From Lates calcarifer (Eukaryota > Chordata > Actinopteri > Centropomidae), in contig NC_066838.1 of NCBI RefSeq assembly GCF_001640805.2, positions 2,883,101-2,947,100 on the forward strand: DNA of 64,000 nucleotides. The letters run 5' to 3'. The notes beneath the pieces are model-generated. The model was not told where the DNA came from and searched no databases. It worked only from the letters and a program-made list of their open reading frames with translations. Shown piece by piece: positions 1 through 11,742 of the stretch. How positions within the stretch are numbered: position 1 is the stretch's first letter; each line of letters opens with the position of its first letter. The position numbers were made by a program, and so were the translations under genes.

Positions 1-480
1 CATGAGTTAGAGGGGTCATGTTCATCCCAGTGTTATCTTTGTGTAGCTGGAATATGTTTGGATGAATTAAAATGTGCAGCCCCAGGGTTCTTTTGGTCAT
101 TAGTGTGAATGCTACTTGTCTGCTCTGAATTGTGGGTTTTATGACAGTATGTTATTTTTTCTGTGTAAACCAAGAAACAAGGACATTTGATCATGTACAT
201 TACATTATCTTCTTCATCTATAAGTAATAATACCATTAATATTGAATTTTTCTTTACCAGAATACGGATGTGTGAAAGAGTGACACTTGTAGGTAAAGTT
301 GCTCACAGTGCACACTTGTAGTTGCCATATGGAATGTCTGGTAAAACATCAGTGGGTCATCCTGGTGGAAAGTCAACTCTATAAGATCAGGGATATTTGA
401 AGCACATTTACAGACAATGCTTGGGGGATCTTTAAAGATTGGTTTAAGATTAGGAACAGAAGAGGAACAAAAGATGCCAA
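1..480. other. gene-free unique sequence
   Basis: AT-rich sequence with no recognisable exon, RNA gene or simple repeat. Short open frames here have no protein character. Nothing else is visible. Confidence 0.6.
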
Positions 481-493
481 TGTCAGACAAGGA

Positions 494-785
494 CTGGATC
501 CTATGCCAGCTGTCATTGGGCGAGAGGCAGTGTACACCCATTGCAGGGCCAACACATATAGACAAACAACCATTCACACTCACATTCACACCTACAGGCA
601 ATTTAGAGTCAGCAGTTCATCTAGCCTGCATGTCTTTGGACTGAGTACCCAGAGAGAACCCACGCAGGCACAGGGAGAACATGCAAACTGCACACAGAAA
701 AGCCCCGGGTTCTAAATGGGGCTCAAACCCAGAACCTTCTTGCTGTGAGGCGACAGCACTAACCACTGCACCACCGTGCCGCCCT
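494..785 (-). repeat. fish dispersed repeat with a tRNA-like head (SINE-like), reverse orientation
   Basis: Read on the minus strand from 785 downward, this starts with GGCGGCACGGTGGTGCAGTG, then a box-A-like GTGCAGTGGTTAG and a box-B-like GGGTTTGAGCCCC. That arrangement is typical of the RNA polymerase III promoter of a tRNA-derived SINE. The body (cacaggGAGAACATGCAAACT, CATGTCTTTGGACTG, CATTGGGCGAGAGGCAG) is a sequence I recognise as very common in teleost genomes. Compared with the family as I remember it, this copy lacks a short piece near 530-550 and has diverged by point changes. Open frames over it are only repeat shadows. The exact Repbase class is not certain. Confidence 0.8.
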
Positions 786-3000
786 AATTACATTAACTGG
801 CTGCTTGTACTCGACTGAGGTGGTCTTAATTACAGAACTAGTCCTCACATCAGTCTGTCTCTTTATCTTTTTTTTTTTTTTGCCTTTCAGTTTGCAGCAT
901 AGAAGCTCTCAGGAAGTTGTGGGAAAACTGATCTTTCATGCTGCCCTGTGGATCCTTGTTTTTTCTGTAGTTTGGTGCCTGTGAATAATACTGTCCATTA
1001 TTCTCTCTTTTGACTTATTTTCAAGGGGAATTAGCCATCTTTAATCTATATAGCTATCTAAACTGGTACATTTTCACAGTCTTACCCTGAGAATGTCAGC
1101 ATTTTTGTGTTCTAAATAATGTTAGTACAAATGTGATTAGGTATTAGAAAATACTTGCACAAGGGTGTATATCCTTTATTAGTTCTCTATATAGACTTGA
1201 CGGTGAAAGTAGAAGTTAGTGGACCTGAAAACTAGTAATGCTGAGTGTATACTTTTATTTTGTCCAGTTCAGCAGCATCATTTGAAGCATTTTAAAGGTG
1301 ACAGTGGACAGTTTTTTTTTTCTTCAAAGGAGCGTGTACAAGTCAAGCTCATCTTGTATGTGCCCTGATTTTCTTTCCAAATCAGCCACATTTAATTACC
1401 ATCATTGCAATGTTTCCAGAACAGCTGGTCTCAGTCACTGGCACAAAAGAACAAGGAGGGGATGGAGGTAACACTGCAATTTGATATAACCAGAAACACG
1501 AAGAATTGAAAACAAGAAAAGAGCTATATGATGGTGATATTCTGTGACTTTTTTACTGTCAACACATTCCATTAAAAGCACAAAACCAGAAACATATTGA
1601 TCTGTTTCATGATACCTTCTGACTTTTCTACCTTCTGTAGTGGTCAGCTCCAAGCACACTGGTTCCTCTTGAGGAGGTACATTTTAAAAATAAATATACA
1701 AACAATACTTGTCTTCTAGTAAAACCAGCACCTTCTACATTAGTGTTCTCCTGCTTGAAACTTGAAACTTGTTTCTGACTCACAACGTTGGTACTAGTAT
1801 TTTGATTGGTACAATATCTGTGCACACTAAAAGTAAAGGAGTTGCGATGTGTATTCCCATCACAATTTTTTCTTTAAACAATAAAAAAGCTACAGCATGA
1901 ATCTTTTCAGCATAGTTTTTTGGTTGAAACATGCCCTAAAACACAAAAAACATATGTTAATGTACTGTCTAAGGCTTCTACAACCCAAACTCACTGAAGA
2001 ACCTGGCAGCAGGTTGTTTTTAGAGGGTCTTGCTCTTGTAACCAATCAGAGAGAGCCAGAGTCAGAGGTAGGGGTTACAGCTGTCCGTCAATACATGAAT
2101 TCTCTTGCGATCTACTACTCAACTATTCCCCTCATACAGAAGCTTCAAGCTAGCTCACAGGTTAGCAAGCTTTCAATATTCCTTCATTATTTGATGTAGT
2201 GTACACAACAAGGATGTAGCTGGAAGGCTGAGTGAAATGGAACACTGCAGGGTGAGGGAGGGGGGTGATTTTCTTTTGCATCTCATGCAAGTGCTAGCCC
2301 AATTTCCAGAAGTTGCATACACTTTGATTTCACTTAATGCAGTAACATGGAACTCTCTCAGACACTATGACTATCATATAGGTTTATATTATGGCCACCA
2401 GGTTTAACCAGATTTAACAAAATTAGATTCCAGCCAAATCTTTGAGAAATCATGTTTTGTTCATCATTTTGACGTGTTGGTGGGGCTAAATACTTTTACC
2501 CATGATCTTGGGCACTGTTTCCATGGAGAAGAAGCCTGTAAGAGGAATGATATTAAAAACATAATTGTTACAGCTGAGAAGAAAATGTGGAGCCATAGCT
2601 GCTGGGTTCTATCAAAACTGACCCAGAACTGATTTAAGTGAACTGATTTAATGGCAAAATAAAATAAAAAAGAAATCATAAAAATTGTACATTTGAAAGA
2701 TAAAAAATATTCATAAAAAGACAACATAATAACAACATAAGCATGTAGTAGGAGCTGACAGTTCCAACTTAAACATACACCACAATGTATCCATAAACAA
2801 TAGAGAGGGACAGTAGGGTGGGACAAATGTGAGGGGAGTATATGTACAGTGACAGGCTGCTGTCCTGCTGTTACCTAACATTAAGGTGACATTGTCCCTG
2901 GCAGGGTGTCCCAGAGGCCTTTACCCACCAACCCAACACCCGGCTCTGTACCACTGCCATCCCAGCTGCTTTCCCCTTTAAAATCCCTGGCTGTGTCCCT
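786..3000. other. gene-free unique sequence
   Basis: No exon, RNA gene or recognised transposon. Poly-T runs occur near 870-881 and 1311-1321. The rest is ordinary AT-rich noncoding DNA. Confidence 0.55.
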
Positions 3001-3020
3001 GCATGGCTCCACTGTTTGGG

Positions 3021-3100
3021 TCTTTCTTTAGCCCTGGCTGTTCAGCGGGCTATATTGGCAGTCTGTCTTTAGCCCTGGCTATTCAGGGATGCATTGGCAG
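3021..3100 (+). repeat. two-copy imperfect tandem duplication (about 40-bp unit)
   Basis: Unit 1 (3021-3061) and unit 2 (3062-3100) sit directly next to each other. Both read TCTnTCTTTAGCCCTGGCT, then nTTCAGnG, then ATTGGCAG. This looks like a local slippage or duplication event. No function is apparent. Confidence 0.8.
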
Positions 3101-3189
3101 GGAACTTTACTGTTCCAGTGCCATGGAGGCCTTGACAACAGCAGACTATGCCAGCTGTTGTCACCTTTACATACAACAATATGTCATCT

Positions 3190-3490
3190 CTTTTCTGAGC
3201 TCGTCTCATCTGTCTCTCTCCTCTTGACCAGTGTTCTCTTTCTTTTTCCCTTGCCTGCTCGCTCTGTCTGTGTTATCTTTCTGTCTCTGTCATCTCTTGC
3301 TAAGTTCTGTCTCTTTAGGCTGTCTACATTCATCTGTCTGTTTATCCATCTGTCTGCTTGGCTCACTTCTCTCTCCCACTCTCGTTTTCTTCTTTCTTTC
3401 CTCTTTAACACTCACTCTGACTCTTTCTTTGACCTTTGCTCTTTTCTTTCTCCCTCATTCTCTCACTTTATCTCTCTCTCATGCTTTTCC
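3190..3490 (+). repeat. pyrimidine-rich low-complexity tract
   Basis: About 300 bases dominated by C and T (TCTGTCTC, CTTTCTTTC, CTCTCTC blocks). Open frames rich in Ser, Leu and Phe here are compositional and should not be taken as genes. Confidence 0.85.
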
Positions 3491-3663
3491 TTGCTGATTG
3501 TTCCCTCCCTATTGAAGCAGGACACCCTGACAGTCTGCACACACCCTGAGTATTAAACAGGAGTCAGGATCCAGGAGATGAATGTACAGCACTCTAGATT
3601 AATGAAGTGATTTTCAGGACAGTCCATATTACTGACAGACTCATCAGATCATATACACACAAC

Positions 3664-3664
<1 letters not shown>

Positions 3665-3702
<38 letters not shown>
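3665..3702. repeat. (AC)19 microsatellite
   Basis: Uninterrupted AC dinucleotides, followed by a short CA/TG-rich stretch to about 3800. Likely length-polymorphic. Confidence 0.97.
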
Positions 3703-3703
<1 letters not shown>

Positions 3704-3981
3704 GTTGTGTGCATATGCAAAAGCACATTCATGCTCTGGACTGAAAGATGTAAGCACACACATGCAAGGCACATGTGCATCCACATATACATAAACACAC
3801 TGTGGCTGCTTGGCGATGAAGGATAGACCTGTGTGTTAGGACAGGGATTGGGGGGGGGGTAAAGCTACTGAGGAACATGAGTGATAAGACATCCACTGTA
3901 ATCATTCTCTGCTATTCAGTCACCCTCCCCACCACTTCCTCTTACCTCTCCATCTCCCCATCAACTCATCTAGTTTTATTA

Positions 3982-4302
3982 CAGGGGGTTTTCAAACTTT
4001 TTTTTCTCAGGGGAACAGTATTTTCTCTCCAACTTTCCCCTCGGCTGCTTCTGCTGACTACGGTGCAGATTCTACATTATAAGCTAATGTAACAAAATAT
4101 TACACTGCTGTTTTTCAGAGAAGTGACCTACTGTGTCACAGTGTTTTCTCATTCATGTTTTTTGTGGAGTCTTGGGGAGGAATTTGGCAACGTCATCTTG
4201 CTAATAGCTTTGGAGAGTAATTTTACAATAATTTGAGGATGGTTTTAAATCTTTTTGTGACTCAGACCTGGACCCTGGCCCAGACTTTGAAAAATGGCAC
4301 TC
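3982..4302. mobile_element. possible short nonautonomous DNA transposon with inverted ends
   Basis: The left end reads CAGGGGGTTTTCAAACTTTT. The right end reads CAGACTTTGAAAAATGGCAC, whose reverse complement is GTGCCATTTTTCAAAGTCTG. Both carry TTTTCAAA(C/G)T near the end, which resembles the ends of hAT-type fish repeats that I know as TTTTTCAAAGTGTGGG. I could not find a clean target-site duplication, so the boundaries and the class are tentative. Confidence 0.4.
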
Positions 4303-5280
4303 TAATGTATGTCACTCTGACATGTTTTTGTACAGTGATGATGTGTAATAGGTCAGCTTTTTTTCACAAGCAATGCAGTGGAGTGCTGTGAGTAATATAT
4401 AACTCCATAGATCCAAGATGCTCCTAGTGCCTAAAGTAAACATAAATCTGACACAGCTAATGATAAACAATTCCATATTTTTTTTATTAAAATCATTTTG
4501 GTCACCAGATTGGTTGTCTTTAAAGAACTATACCAGTGTGAGTATAAATGTCAGCTCCCTAACCATAAATTATTCAGATGCAGGCTACACAGTTTTTTCC
4601 TACCATTTCAGGCAGTCATTGGCTTGCATGTATTTCTGTAATAATTATAAAAATCCATTAGCAGACTTTTTAACCTTTCTTGAGTTGTGTATTCCATAAT
4701 AGTGAACCTGCATAATTTTTTGTCACTGTTACATTAATATTAGTTAGTATGGCAACGCAAGCACATATTTGAAAAGTCTACAGTGTGTTTTATCATAACA
4801 ATAACTCAACCAAGTTCTATAGGTTGTCTAATAAATTTTCATATTGCACAAATATGAATGGAATGCAATAGATGCCTGGATTAGTGGACTCAAATTTGGC
4901 CAAATTGATTTGTCTCTATGGTTTGAAAAAAGGTTAGCTATGATATGAAATATTTGAGAAACTGGTTCCCCAGAACTGATGTTCCCCATTTGCTGACAGG
5001 AAATAGCTTTTTGGCTTTATCTGAAACTCACCAACTAAAACTCACTTAGCTCACTTGCAATGAGTTTCTAAAGACACAAACAAAATTTCCAGTTTATAAA
5101 AGAGCAACACATTGCTAAAGGTAGATCTAGTGGTATCTGGCAGTAGCAGGAATAGTGTAATGTCTGGAGGTCTTGCATGTGTTTTTAATGCAGTGTCCCA
5201 CCGTTCTTAAGGAGTAATTTAACACCCCCTGAAAATTGTTGTTTGTTTTTGCTGACCTCCAGTCATTTCATTTCTCCCCC
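4303..5280. other. gene-free unique sequence
   Basis: AT-rich noncoding DNA. No supported feature except a good-looking splice acceptor at the right end, described with the next entry. Confidence 0.5.
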
Positions 5281-5285
5281 TGTAG

Positions 5286-5415
5286 GAGCGATGTACTGCA
5301 GGATGCTGTGACATCACTGCAACAAAAACACCCATCAGTGATATTGGCTTTGGTCAATGATGACAACACTGAAACTGAGCAAACAGAGAAACACTGCTTT
5401 TCAGTCTGGTGTTAA
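5286..5415 (+). pseudogene. exon-like open frame after a splice-acceptor motif; possibly a LINE endonuclease relic
   Basis: The sequence TTTCTCCCCCTGTAG at 5271-5285 is a textbook acceptor. It is followed by an open frame of 42 codons ending in TAA at 5413-5415. The frame begins SDVLQDAVTSLQQKHPSV, which has protein-like composition. The pattern 'DV...AV..LQ..HPS' resembles the stretch just before the GDFNH motif in endonuclease domains of some fish LINEs, but the GDFNH box itself is not intact (NDDNTE occupies the place). No donor, poly-A signal or neighbouring exon supports a functional gene. Alternatives are a chance open frame or a terminal exon of an unseen transcript. Confidence 0.3.
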
Positions 5416-6030
5416 GTTGGTCTTTAATGCTATGATTTAATCTAATAACATTAGTCAAATTAGCGACAGTAGTTACATGAATATGGACAAAAGAAATTGC
5501 TTTAGCAAGATAGTGATATTGGAACAGTTCATCAACTTATTCCTGAATTTTGTCCAACAATAGAGGGGAAACTGATTTTACATATTAAAATGTGTTTGGA
5601 GAGTTCTACTGCATATCAGAAAAAAGGTGTTTCCAGTGGCAGCTGTGTGAAATCTGGTACATGTCCTTAAGTGATGTCACTGGATCATTGTTGACTGGGT
5701 CTGAAGACTACACGTTTTCTAATGACTTAAACAGTGTTATAAGTGTGCAATACTAAATTCCAAAAATGACCATTCAGTTAGTTTTGTTTGTCGCTGAAAC
5801 TTTAATTTTGTCATGAAACCCTTCATTTGTGTTCTTCACTGTGACAAATGCACAGTGTATACAGCTCTACATGCACACAGACAGTTCAGAGTACGCTGGA
5901 CTCCATTATGTGTGCAAACTGTGGTGTTTGTGTGCTTGTGGCTGTATGTGTGTGTCTGCCATGCACCAGTGCAGATATAGAGCTCCCTGTGGAAATGGCT
6001 TACACTGATGGGTATCTGCACATGTAACAT
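5416..6030. other. gene-free unique sequence
   Basis: Ordinary noncoding DNA, becoming TG/CA-rich after 5850. No supported feature. Confidence 0.5.
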
Positions 6031-6038
6031 GCATACAG

Positions 6039-6041
6039 GCG

Positions 6042-6084
<43 letters not shown>
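6039..6084. repeat. compound (GC)6(AC)17 microsatellite
   Basis: Six GC dinucleotides (6039-6050) run straight into seventeen AC dinucleotides (6051-6084). Alternating purine-pyrimidine DNA of this kind, especially the GC part, is the classic sequence for left-handed Z-DNA. Confidence 0.95.
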
Positions 6085-6088
<4 letters not shown>

Positions 6089-6204
6089 AGGATGGAAAGG
6101 CCATGCTAAGGGGCTCAGGTATTATGCCTGACTTAGCTGTGCTGACATTGGGCTGTGGCCAATAATGACAGCCAGTGACCCTGACACCAACACACGCTCC
6201 ATCC

Positions 6205-6590
6205 AAATGAACATCTCTCTCTCTATGTCAGCTATCCATCTCTGTCAATCTCTCTCTGCCAGTCTGCCTGTCTATTTATGCTCTCTGCCTGTCACCTATC
6301 TATCTCTGTCTTTATCACTCTGTCTGTCTCATCTCGCTCCTCTCCCTCCCCTCCGAACTCACTTTATCACTCATTCACTCTCTCACCCCACTCACTCTCT
6401 CACCGATGTTTCTGAAGTCCTCTATATCTTTACCCAACTCTTCGTCAAAGTCAAGGTTTTTCGCTCTCACTCAGTTTTAGTCCTCATCAGTTGAGTTTCA
6501 TTGATGTTTTCCTGGACGCCCTCTGCTTCCCACCAAGGTCTTTCCTCCTCCACCTCCCTCTCTCTCTCTCTCTCTCTCTCACTTTCCGTG
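6205..6590 (+). repeat. CT-rich low-complexity tract with a (CT)n core
   Basis: Pyrimidine-rich DNA with TCTCTCT and CTCACTC variants. It contains an uninterrupted (CT)n at 6558-6580. Open frames here are compositional. Confidence 0.85.
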
Positions 6591-6599
6591 AGCCAAACA

Positions 6600-7780
6600 C
6601 TCTGTCTTCACAGTCACTCTGAATCTGTACAGAAACCAGGAACAATTTGTGAACAAAAGATTGGATTGGAAGCTAAAAAAGAACAAAAATGTGACAGGAT
6701 TTTAATTTATTCCCTGCAGAACAACAATGCACACCAAAAATTACATGGAATAAATAATTATGTTATTTTAAGTATTACAGAAAAGGGAAACCACATGAGA
6801 TATTTTTCAACAATTTATATAAAGTGTTTTTTGCTCACAGTAATTAAAAAGCAGGATGCATAGAATTTCTATATCATATTGTGATTACATTTTTAGATGA
6901 ACTCAGCTTAGTGAGCTCAGTGGAGTCTAGCGAGTGTAGGCAGGAGCTGTCTGGCCTCCATAATCTGAATGCAGCTGACCCAGCCAATGGTCAGAGATAG
7001 TTTGCATTTACAGCTTTCATTTTGTTATTTTAAATATGTGCATGTTTGTTCCACCTGAGTTCATGTATGTAGAATCATGTGTATATATGTGTGATAAATC
7101 CATGCAATTATGCATGACTAAATGTATGCTGCTATGTGCATGTGCTGTGTGTGTACATGTGCCACTGGGGCAGTATATATCTGCATTGGCTGTTTACTGC
7201 ATTGCAGGAGATCTGTCCCAACTGGCAGGGATACAGTCTCCCGGTGTGATCGCCTCTTCTTGTGGAGACGCAGACGTCAAAATCTGCTTTGTGCCTTACG
7301 AATCATTACAGCTTTTGTCCCTGCTCAGTGATTATTCACGGAGGAGCTAAGATTATAAATGAGTCACAGATTCATAGAGTGATGATGGAAGTGACAGCAC
7401 AAATTGGCAAAGTTTTCCTTCTCACTCAGCATTTCTTTTGTCTTTGTTGCTGTTTATCTCAATGTTTTGTGCTGATTGTATGGCCAGTTACTGCACTTGT
7501 TCACACACAGGCTTTTTTGTAGTTATCCACAGGTATTGCAGGCCTATATATATGTGTGTGTAGGAAGTAAAGTCTATGATTATAACACTAAATACAATTG
7601 TAACAGCTCCACTGCATTATAATTTACGTTCATGTAACTTGTTCAAGTAATTTAATCATGTTACTATGTACTCAATATTGTTGTAAGAGTGCTAAATGGG
7701 GGTTCGAATAAAACTGTCTCCCTCCCTCAGTCTCTCTCTAATTTCCAACATGAAAAGTAACAAATTAAATGCTTTACTAA
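6600..7780. other. gene-free unique sequence
   Basis: No recognised gene or transposon. Around 7030-7170 it is mildly TG-rich. Confidence 0.5.
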
Positions 7781-7802
7781 CTAGAACGGCAGCTTGTGGA
7801 GT

Positions 7803-8060
7803 ACACACCTCTGCCAAGGTCAAACAATCCTAAACACATCTGTCCAGCTTCTATAACAGGAGAATAAAAGGAAAAAGGAAGTAGTCTGATAACATAAATG
7901 ATTTGTCATGTTTGCCCTTTTAACTGGATCAGCACCAAAATTTAATGGGTTCCCCCCTTGGCCCATGCCCTATCCCTCCACTGAATTTGGCCCAAATTTC
8001 AGTTCAGTAATAAAACAACAGACAGACATGGGTGAAAATGTAACCTCTTTGGTAGAGATA
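7803..8060 (+). mobile_element. dispersed fish repeat with inverted ends (MITE-like)
   Basis: The left end is ACACACCTCTGCCAAGGTC and the right end is AACCTCTTTGGTAGAGATA. The reverse complement of the right end gives TATCTCTACCAAAGAGG, so the ends are imperfect inverted copies (CCTCTGCCAAGG against TCTCTACCAAAG). The interior phrase GATCAGCACCAAAATTTAAT and a (CAGA)-rich run before the right end are ones I recognise as recurrent in teleost genomes. It has no coding capacity. Confidence 0.65.
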
Positions 8061-8274
8061 AAAAGTACTGTCAATTTAAGCTGTCAATTATGGCAGACTT
8101 TTATATGCAAGTGAATTTTATATTTCACATTTCACAAAGAGATGCAAAAATAGACCTGGTGCATGACAATAGCAGAGCAGGGAAAAGAGCTGGGGTCACA
8201 CGTGGCTCACAGCCTGAGTGGACACACAAACAAAATCACATAAGAAGCAAAAGCAGGGCCAGTGAATCTTCAAT

Positions 8275-8302
8275 ATAATAATAATAATAATAATAATAAT
8301 AA
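8275..8302. repeat. (ATA)9 microsatellite
   Basis: Perfect trinucleotide run of ATA. Confidence 0.95.
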
Positions 8303-8840
8303 GCACTTTTCAAAAGTGTCAGTGTTTACCACAGTGTGGCAAATCATGTTACAGTTTGAATCAACAGGGCAGCAAAATAATGAAGAGAACAGATGAAAGA
8401 TAAAACCAATTTAGGAATGTAAGATGAATAATAAAAAGGGGCTTAAAGTGAATTAAAACAAAAGAAAGATAAATAAAATCTAGTAAAAGATCAGGATAGG
8501 CTCTCTGATCTCTCTCTAGCTACTATCTGTCTGAAACTACACACTAGATTAAACTACAAAACTACAGAGACACTGAGTCATAACATCGCCATGTTATCTG
8601 GCCTTGGATTTTCTTGTTAAAAGAAGGCAGTGGCCAGAATGTCTTCGGCAGGTTTCTCGTGCAGATAAAATCTGCACTGCAGTAGCAAACACTGCACAGA
8701 CTGCCACAGACTGCCACTGAGTTGTAGCCCAGCAGTTGAAAATGAATGTACAAAAATGTGACTTGGGTAAGTAGGCTGAATATTATTTGTTTTTTCAGTA
8801 GAAATAATGTGGATCAGAAACACGTACAAAAACATTGCTC

Positions 8841-8916
8841 CAAAAGTCCAAAACTCTGTGCTGCATGTTGCTGATTCTCCTTTTTTCATGCAGCAGCAGA
8901 TTTTGTGAAATTAGCA
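8841..8916 (+). repeat. copy 1 of a locally repeated sequence (pair with 13387-13469)
   Basis: Shares AAAAGTCCAAA, GTTGCTGAT, a T-rich run, then ATGCAGC(A/T)G(C/T)AGATTTTGTG with the segment at 13387-13469, in the same orientation. The two copies are about 4.5 kb apart and are degraded, so they are probably fragments of an unclassified interspersed repeat. Confidence 0.65.
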
Positions 8917-8960
8917 CACATTATTTTTCTTTGCATGTGTCATTTCATGCCACATTTTAA

Positions 8961-8995
8961 ACCCCTAACCTCCACTTGCCCCTAACCCTAACCAA
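8961..8995. repeat. short CCCTAA-like run
   Basis: Contains ACCCCTAACC and then GCCCCTAACCCTAACC, a short resemblance to vertebrate telomere repeat. Only about two units are perfect. A similar CCTAACCCTAACC lies at 22050-22063, so it is more likely part of a dispersed repeat than an old chromosome end. Confidence 0.5.
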
Positions 8996-9195
8996 CAAGG
9001 CATAATTGTACACATTCCCATGAGATCATGTTCAAAACTGAGTTTTTTCTCTGTCTTTGCTGTGACAGGAGCAATACATATTTTGCCATGTGGCAGCAAT
9101 ACACAGCCGTAAAGAAAAACATTCAGTTTTATCTGATGCCCACTACCACTATTATCTATCATACACATGTCAGTACTGTAAAAAAAAAAAAAAAG

Positions 9196-9546
9196 TTTTA
9201 GGCACTACAAGTGTTAAAATGTTTAGATTCAGTACCATCAGGAGGCGTCTGATCAGTCCCAAATGCATTCTGCAGCTGGACAACAATCCCAAACATACAG
9301 CCAGAGTTCCTCAGAGAGAAGAACAAGGCATCATGCAAGAGATGATATGACCCCCACAGATAGAACAGATTCATATGGATATTGATCTCAACATCATGGG
9401 ACTAGTCAGGGATCACATGAAGAGACAGAAGACACTGAGACAGACTAAATCCACACAGGAACTGTGGCAAGTTCTCGAAGATGCTACAACAACCTACCTG
9501 CCAAGTACCTTAAAAAGTGTGCAAGAGTACTTCCTCTACAATTGAA
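9196..9546 (+). pseudogene. Tc1/mariner-like transposase relic (C-terminal half)
   Basis: In one frame this shows LQLDNNPKHTARV, the second catalytic Asp region (family form QDNDPKHT; the Asp codon is at 9279-9281). The same frame then gives DLNIMGLVRDHMKRQKTL, corresponding to the DLNPIEH(V/L)WD box, and finally TKSTQELWQVLEDA, the usual C-terminal stretch. A TGA at 9348-9350 replaces a Trp codon just before the box. The third acidic residue (Glu) is replaced by Gly (GGA at 9399-9401). Only the C-terminal third to half of the roughly 340-residue protein is present, and I could not place the terminal inverted repeats. It is dead. Confidence 0.85.
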
Positions 9547-9559
9547 AGTATTTTTAATT

Positions 9560-10900
9560 CATACTTACACAAGAATTGCTAAAATAAACACACAAACTTT
9601 TAGGTTGATCATTTCCACTTGAATGAAAAGGTTTTTTAGTGTCATGTACTCAATAATAATAATTATGAATACACATTTTTAAGTTTCAGGTGCACCAATT
9701 ATTGCATGTCTTACAGCCATAAACATAGAGAATGATAGCGATATACATATAGTATCAACTCCAGAAAACAACTTATTTTATTTATAATAAATGCCATCAG
9801 TAAATGCCTTTCACCATTACCTTGAGCTCCTCTCACATAAGATCAAATCCTGGATCTATTCTCTGGCTCAAAACCTGAAGCAATGACTGCAGAATAGGGA
9901 CATACTGGAAGTTTCTATTTACTGAATACATACTCCACTGGTTCCACCACAGCAAACTTCAAACTGAGCAAACTAAGCCCACCTCTTGTAGGCAGAAAAA
10001 AGTGGACCACCACTACTCTGATGTCAAGGGGTTGCTATCAGGACAAGACTTTCTGCACATTTCTTGATAATTGTGATCTAAGGAGTATCATTGAATCAAC
10101 TGCTGTTCTTTTGGTGCTGTTGTTTTAATGTCAGGTAGATACATGTAGGTCTGGGTGATACTGACAGAATTACATATGAAAAAAATGTAATCATTTAATC
10201 ATTTTACTCTGCACAGCACAATTGAAAAGACCTAATAAGCTGAGCAGATGTATCAAATATAACTTTATCATTCTTACCCATCGCTGTGCTAAAGCATATG
10301 ATGACCAAATTATACTGCTAAGTACTGCTAGTGCTAGCTATGCATAGTAGAACAACATATTCCATCAACTGCATTAGTTGCTGTACGAGTCCACTATTTG
10401 TTATATCACAATTGAGAATATGCCCAAATTCATTGCTTTAGTGGAATTCATTTATAAATGAATGGTAAATGAAGGTAACTGATAAATAATACTATTAATG
10501 GCCTTATTTCTGAAAGCATCCTCGGTTTAATTTGCACAGTACTGTGGTTGTGTGTTTCCTGGGCAGCAACCTCTCCTGCATGTATTGACACTGGTGTTAT
10601 GTGTTTTCTTATTGCAACAACAGACTAGACTGGATGTGGCGTAGCCGGAAATCGAACCTTGTGAAAAGTGGTAATTAAATTTTTCTATTTGGTTGACCGA
10701 TCAAGATGATAAAGCACACAGTTCCTACCAGCTGATTTTTTCCCCCCAAATGCACTAAATAGTAGTTTGTGTGGGGCAAAAATCACTTTGGGACAAGCTT
10801 CCATAGGCATTATTAAGCAGGAGTTTACTTTATGTTGGGCCCTCTCAACCCTTTTTCTCCTTAGCACATGCTAACATTAGCGGCAAGTTGGAAGCATTAA
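9560..10900. other. gene-free unique sequence
   Basis: AT-rich noncoding DNA. The first 150 bases may still belong to the Tc1-like element's 3' flank, but its terminus was not identified. Nothing else is seen. Confidence 0.5.
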
Positions 10901-10929
10901 CATTCTGAGGAGAATGTGAGTCTGTGTGT

Positions 10930-11165
10930 GAGAAGAGAGAGAGAGCGGAATTGGCTGCTGAAGGTCTGGTATCAGTCAAACTGTCTTCTTCATGCATGAG
11001 TGATTGGCCTCGGCTAAGGCCTAATGTGGAATACTGACAGGAGGGGGGGTAAAGGGGTGGAGGAGGAGGAAGAGGAGGATGAGGATGATGAGGTGAGAGG
11101 AGGAGAAACGGAAAAGGAGCAAGAGAGTAGAAGAGGAGAAGAAAGAACAGAGGGTGGGGACATCC
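10930..11165 (+). repeat. purine-rich (GA/GGA) tract
   Basis: Starts with GAGAGAGAGAG (10937-10947), and 11040-11160 is almost continuous G and A with GGA and GGAAGAGGA units. Such mirror-like purine runs can form triplex (H-DNA) structures. The Glu/Arg-rich frame over it is compositional. Confidence 0.8.
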
Positions 11166-11690
11166 ACTCTGTCTCATCGCAGCCAGGGAGACAAAAGTCA
11201 ATTTAACAGCAATCACTTGGCTGATAACAGCCACCCTGTAACCTGTTACTCTCTCAATGACTCCATCTCATCCCTCCCTCCCTTCCTTCCTCTCCTCTTC
11301 CCTTGCTGGCATCTCCAAGGAGTGCTATCATGTTTTCTTTCTTGTTTCCTGACTTTAACACGTCCATTCAGTCACCCCCCAGCTTCTTGTTTATTCTGCT
11401 CTTTTCAAATGTGTTTTTAATTTCTGTCTTTGCATTTCTCTTTTGGTTTCAAAGTCCCATCCAAAGTTGCATTCATTCTAGCAAGTCCTATGCCCATCCT
11501 AAAAACTTAAACACAGAAAACTTAAAACACTCACTGCTTTCCCTCTCTCTTACACACACAGATATACACACAGATGCTGTAAACCCTCCAAATTGGCAGG
11601 ACCTATTTTAGTCTCTTGTGAAAGTTTAGTAAACTCAGCTGGCCCTTTGGCCCATATCCTCTTGCTGCCTTATCCTTAGCTTTTGTGTGC

Positions 11691-11742
11691 GTCTGTGTTT
11701 GTGTGTGTGCGTGTGTGCATGTGTGGGTGTGTGTGTGTGTGC
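11691..11742. repeat. imperfect (GT)n microsatellite
   Basis: GT dinucleotides with GC and AT interruptions. Confidence 0.9.

Noticed and set aside
3089..3556. 155-codon open frame, plus strand
   Set aside because: Compositional consequence of CT-rich DNA, with poly-Ser/Leu/Phe content and overlapping open frames.
10620..10680. GGATGTGGCGTAGCCGGAAATCGAACC as a possible tRNA 3' half
   Set aside because: It resembles a T-arm (GAAATCGAACC) but there is no partner D-arm, anticodon arm or box A at the right distance on either strand.
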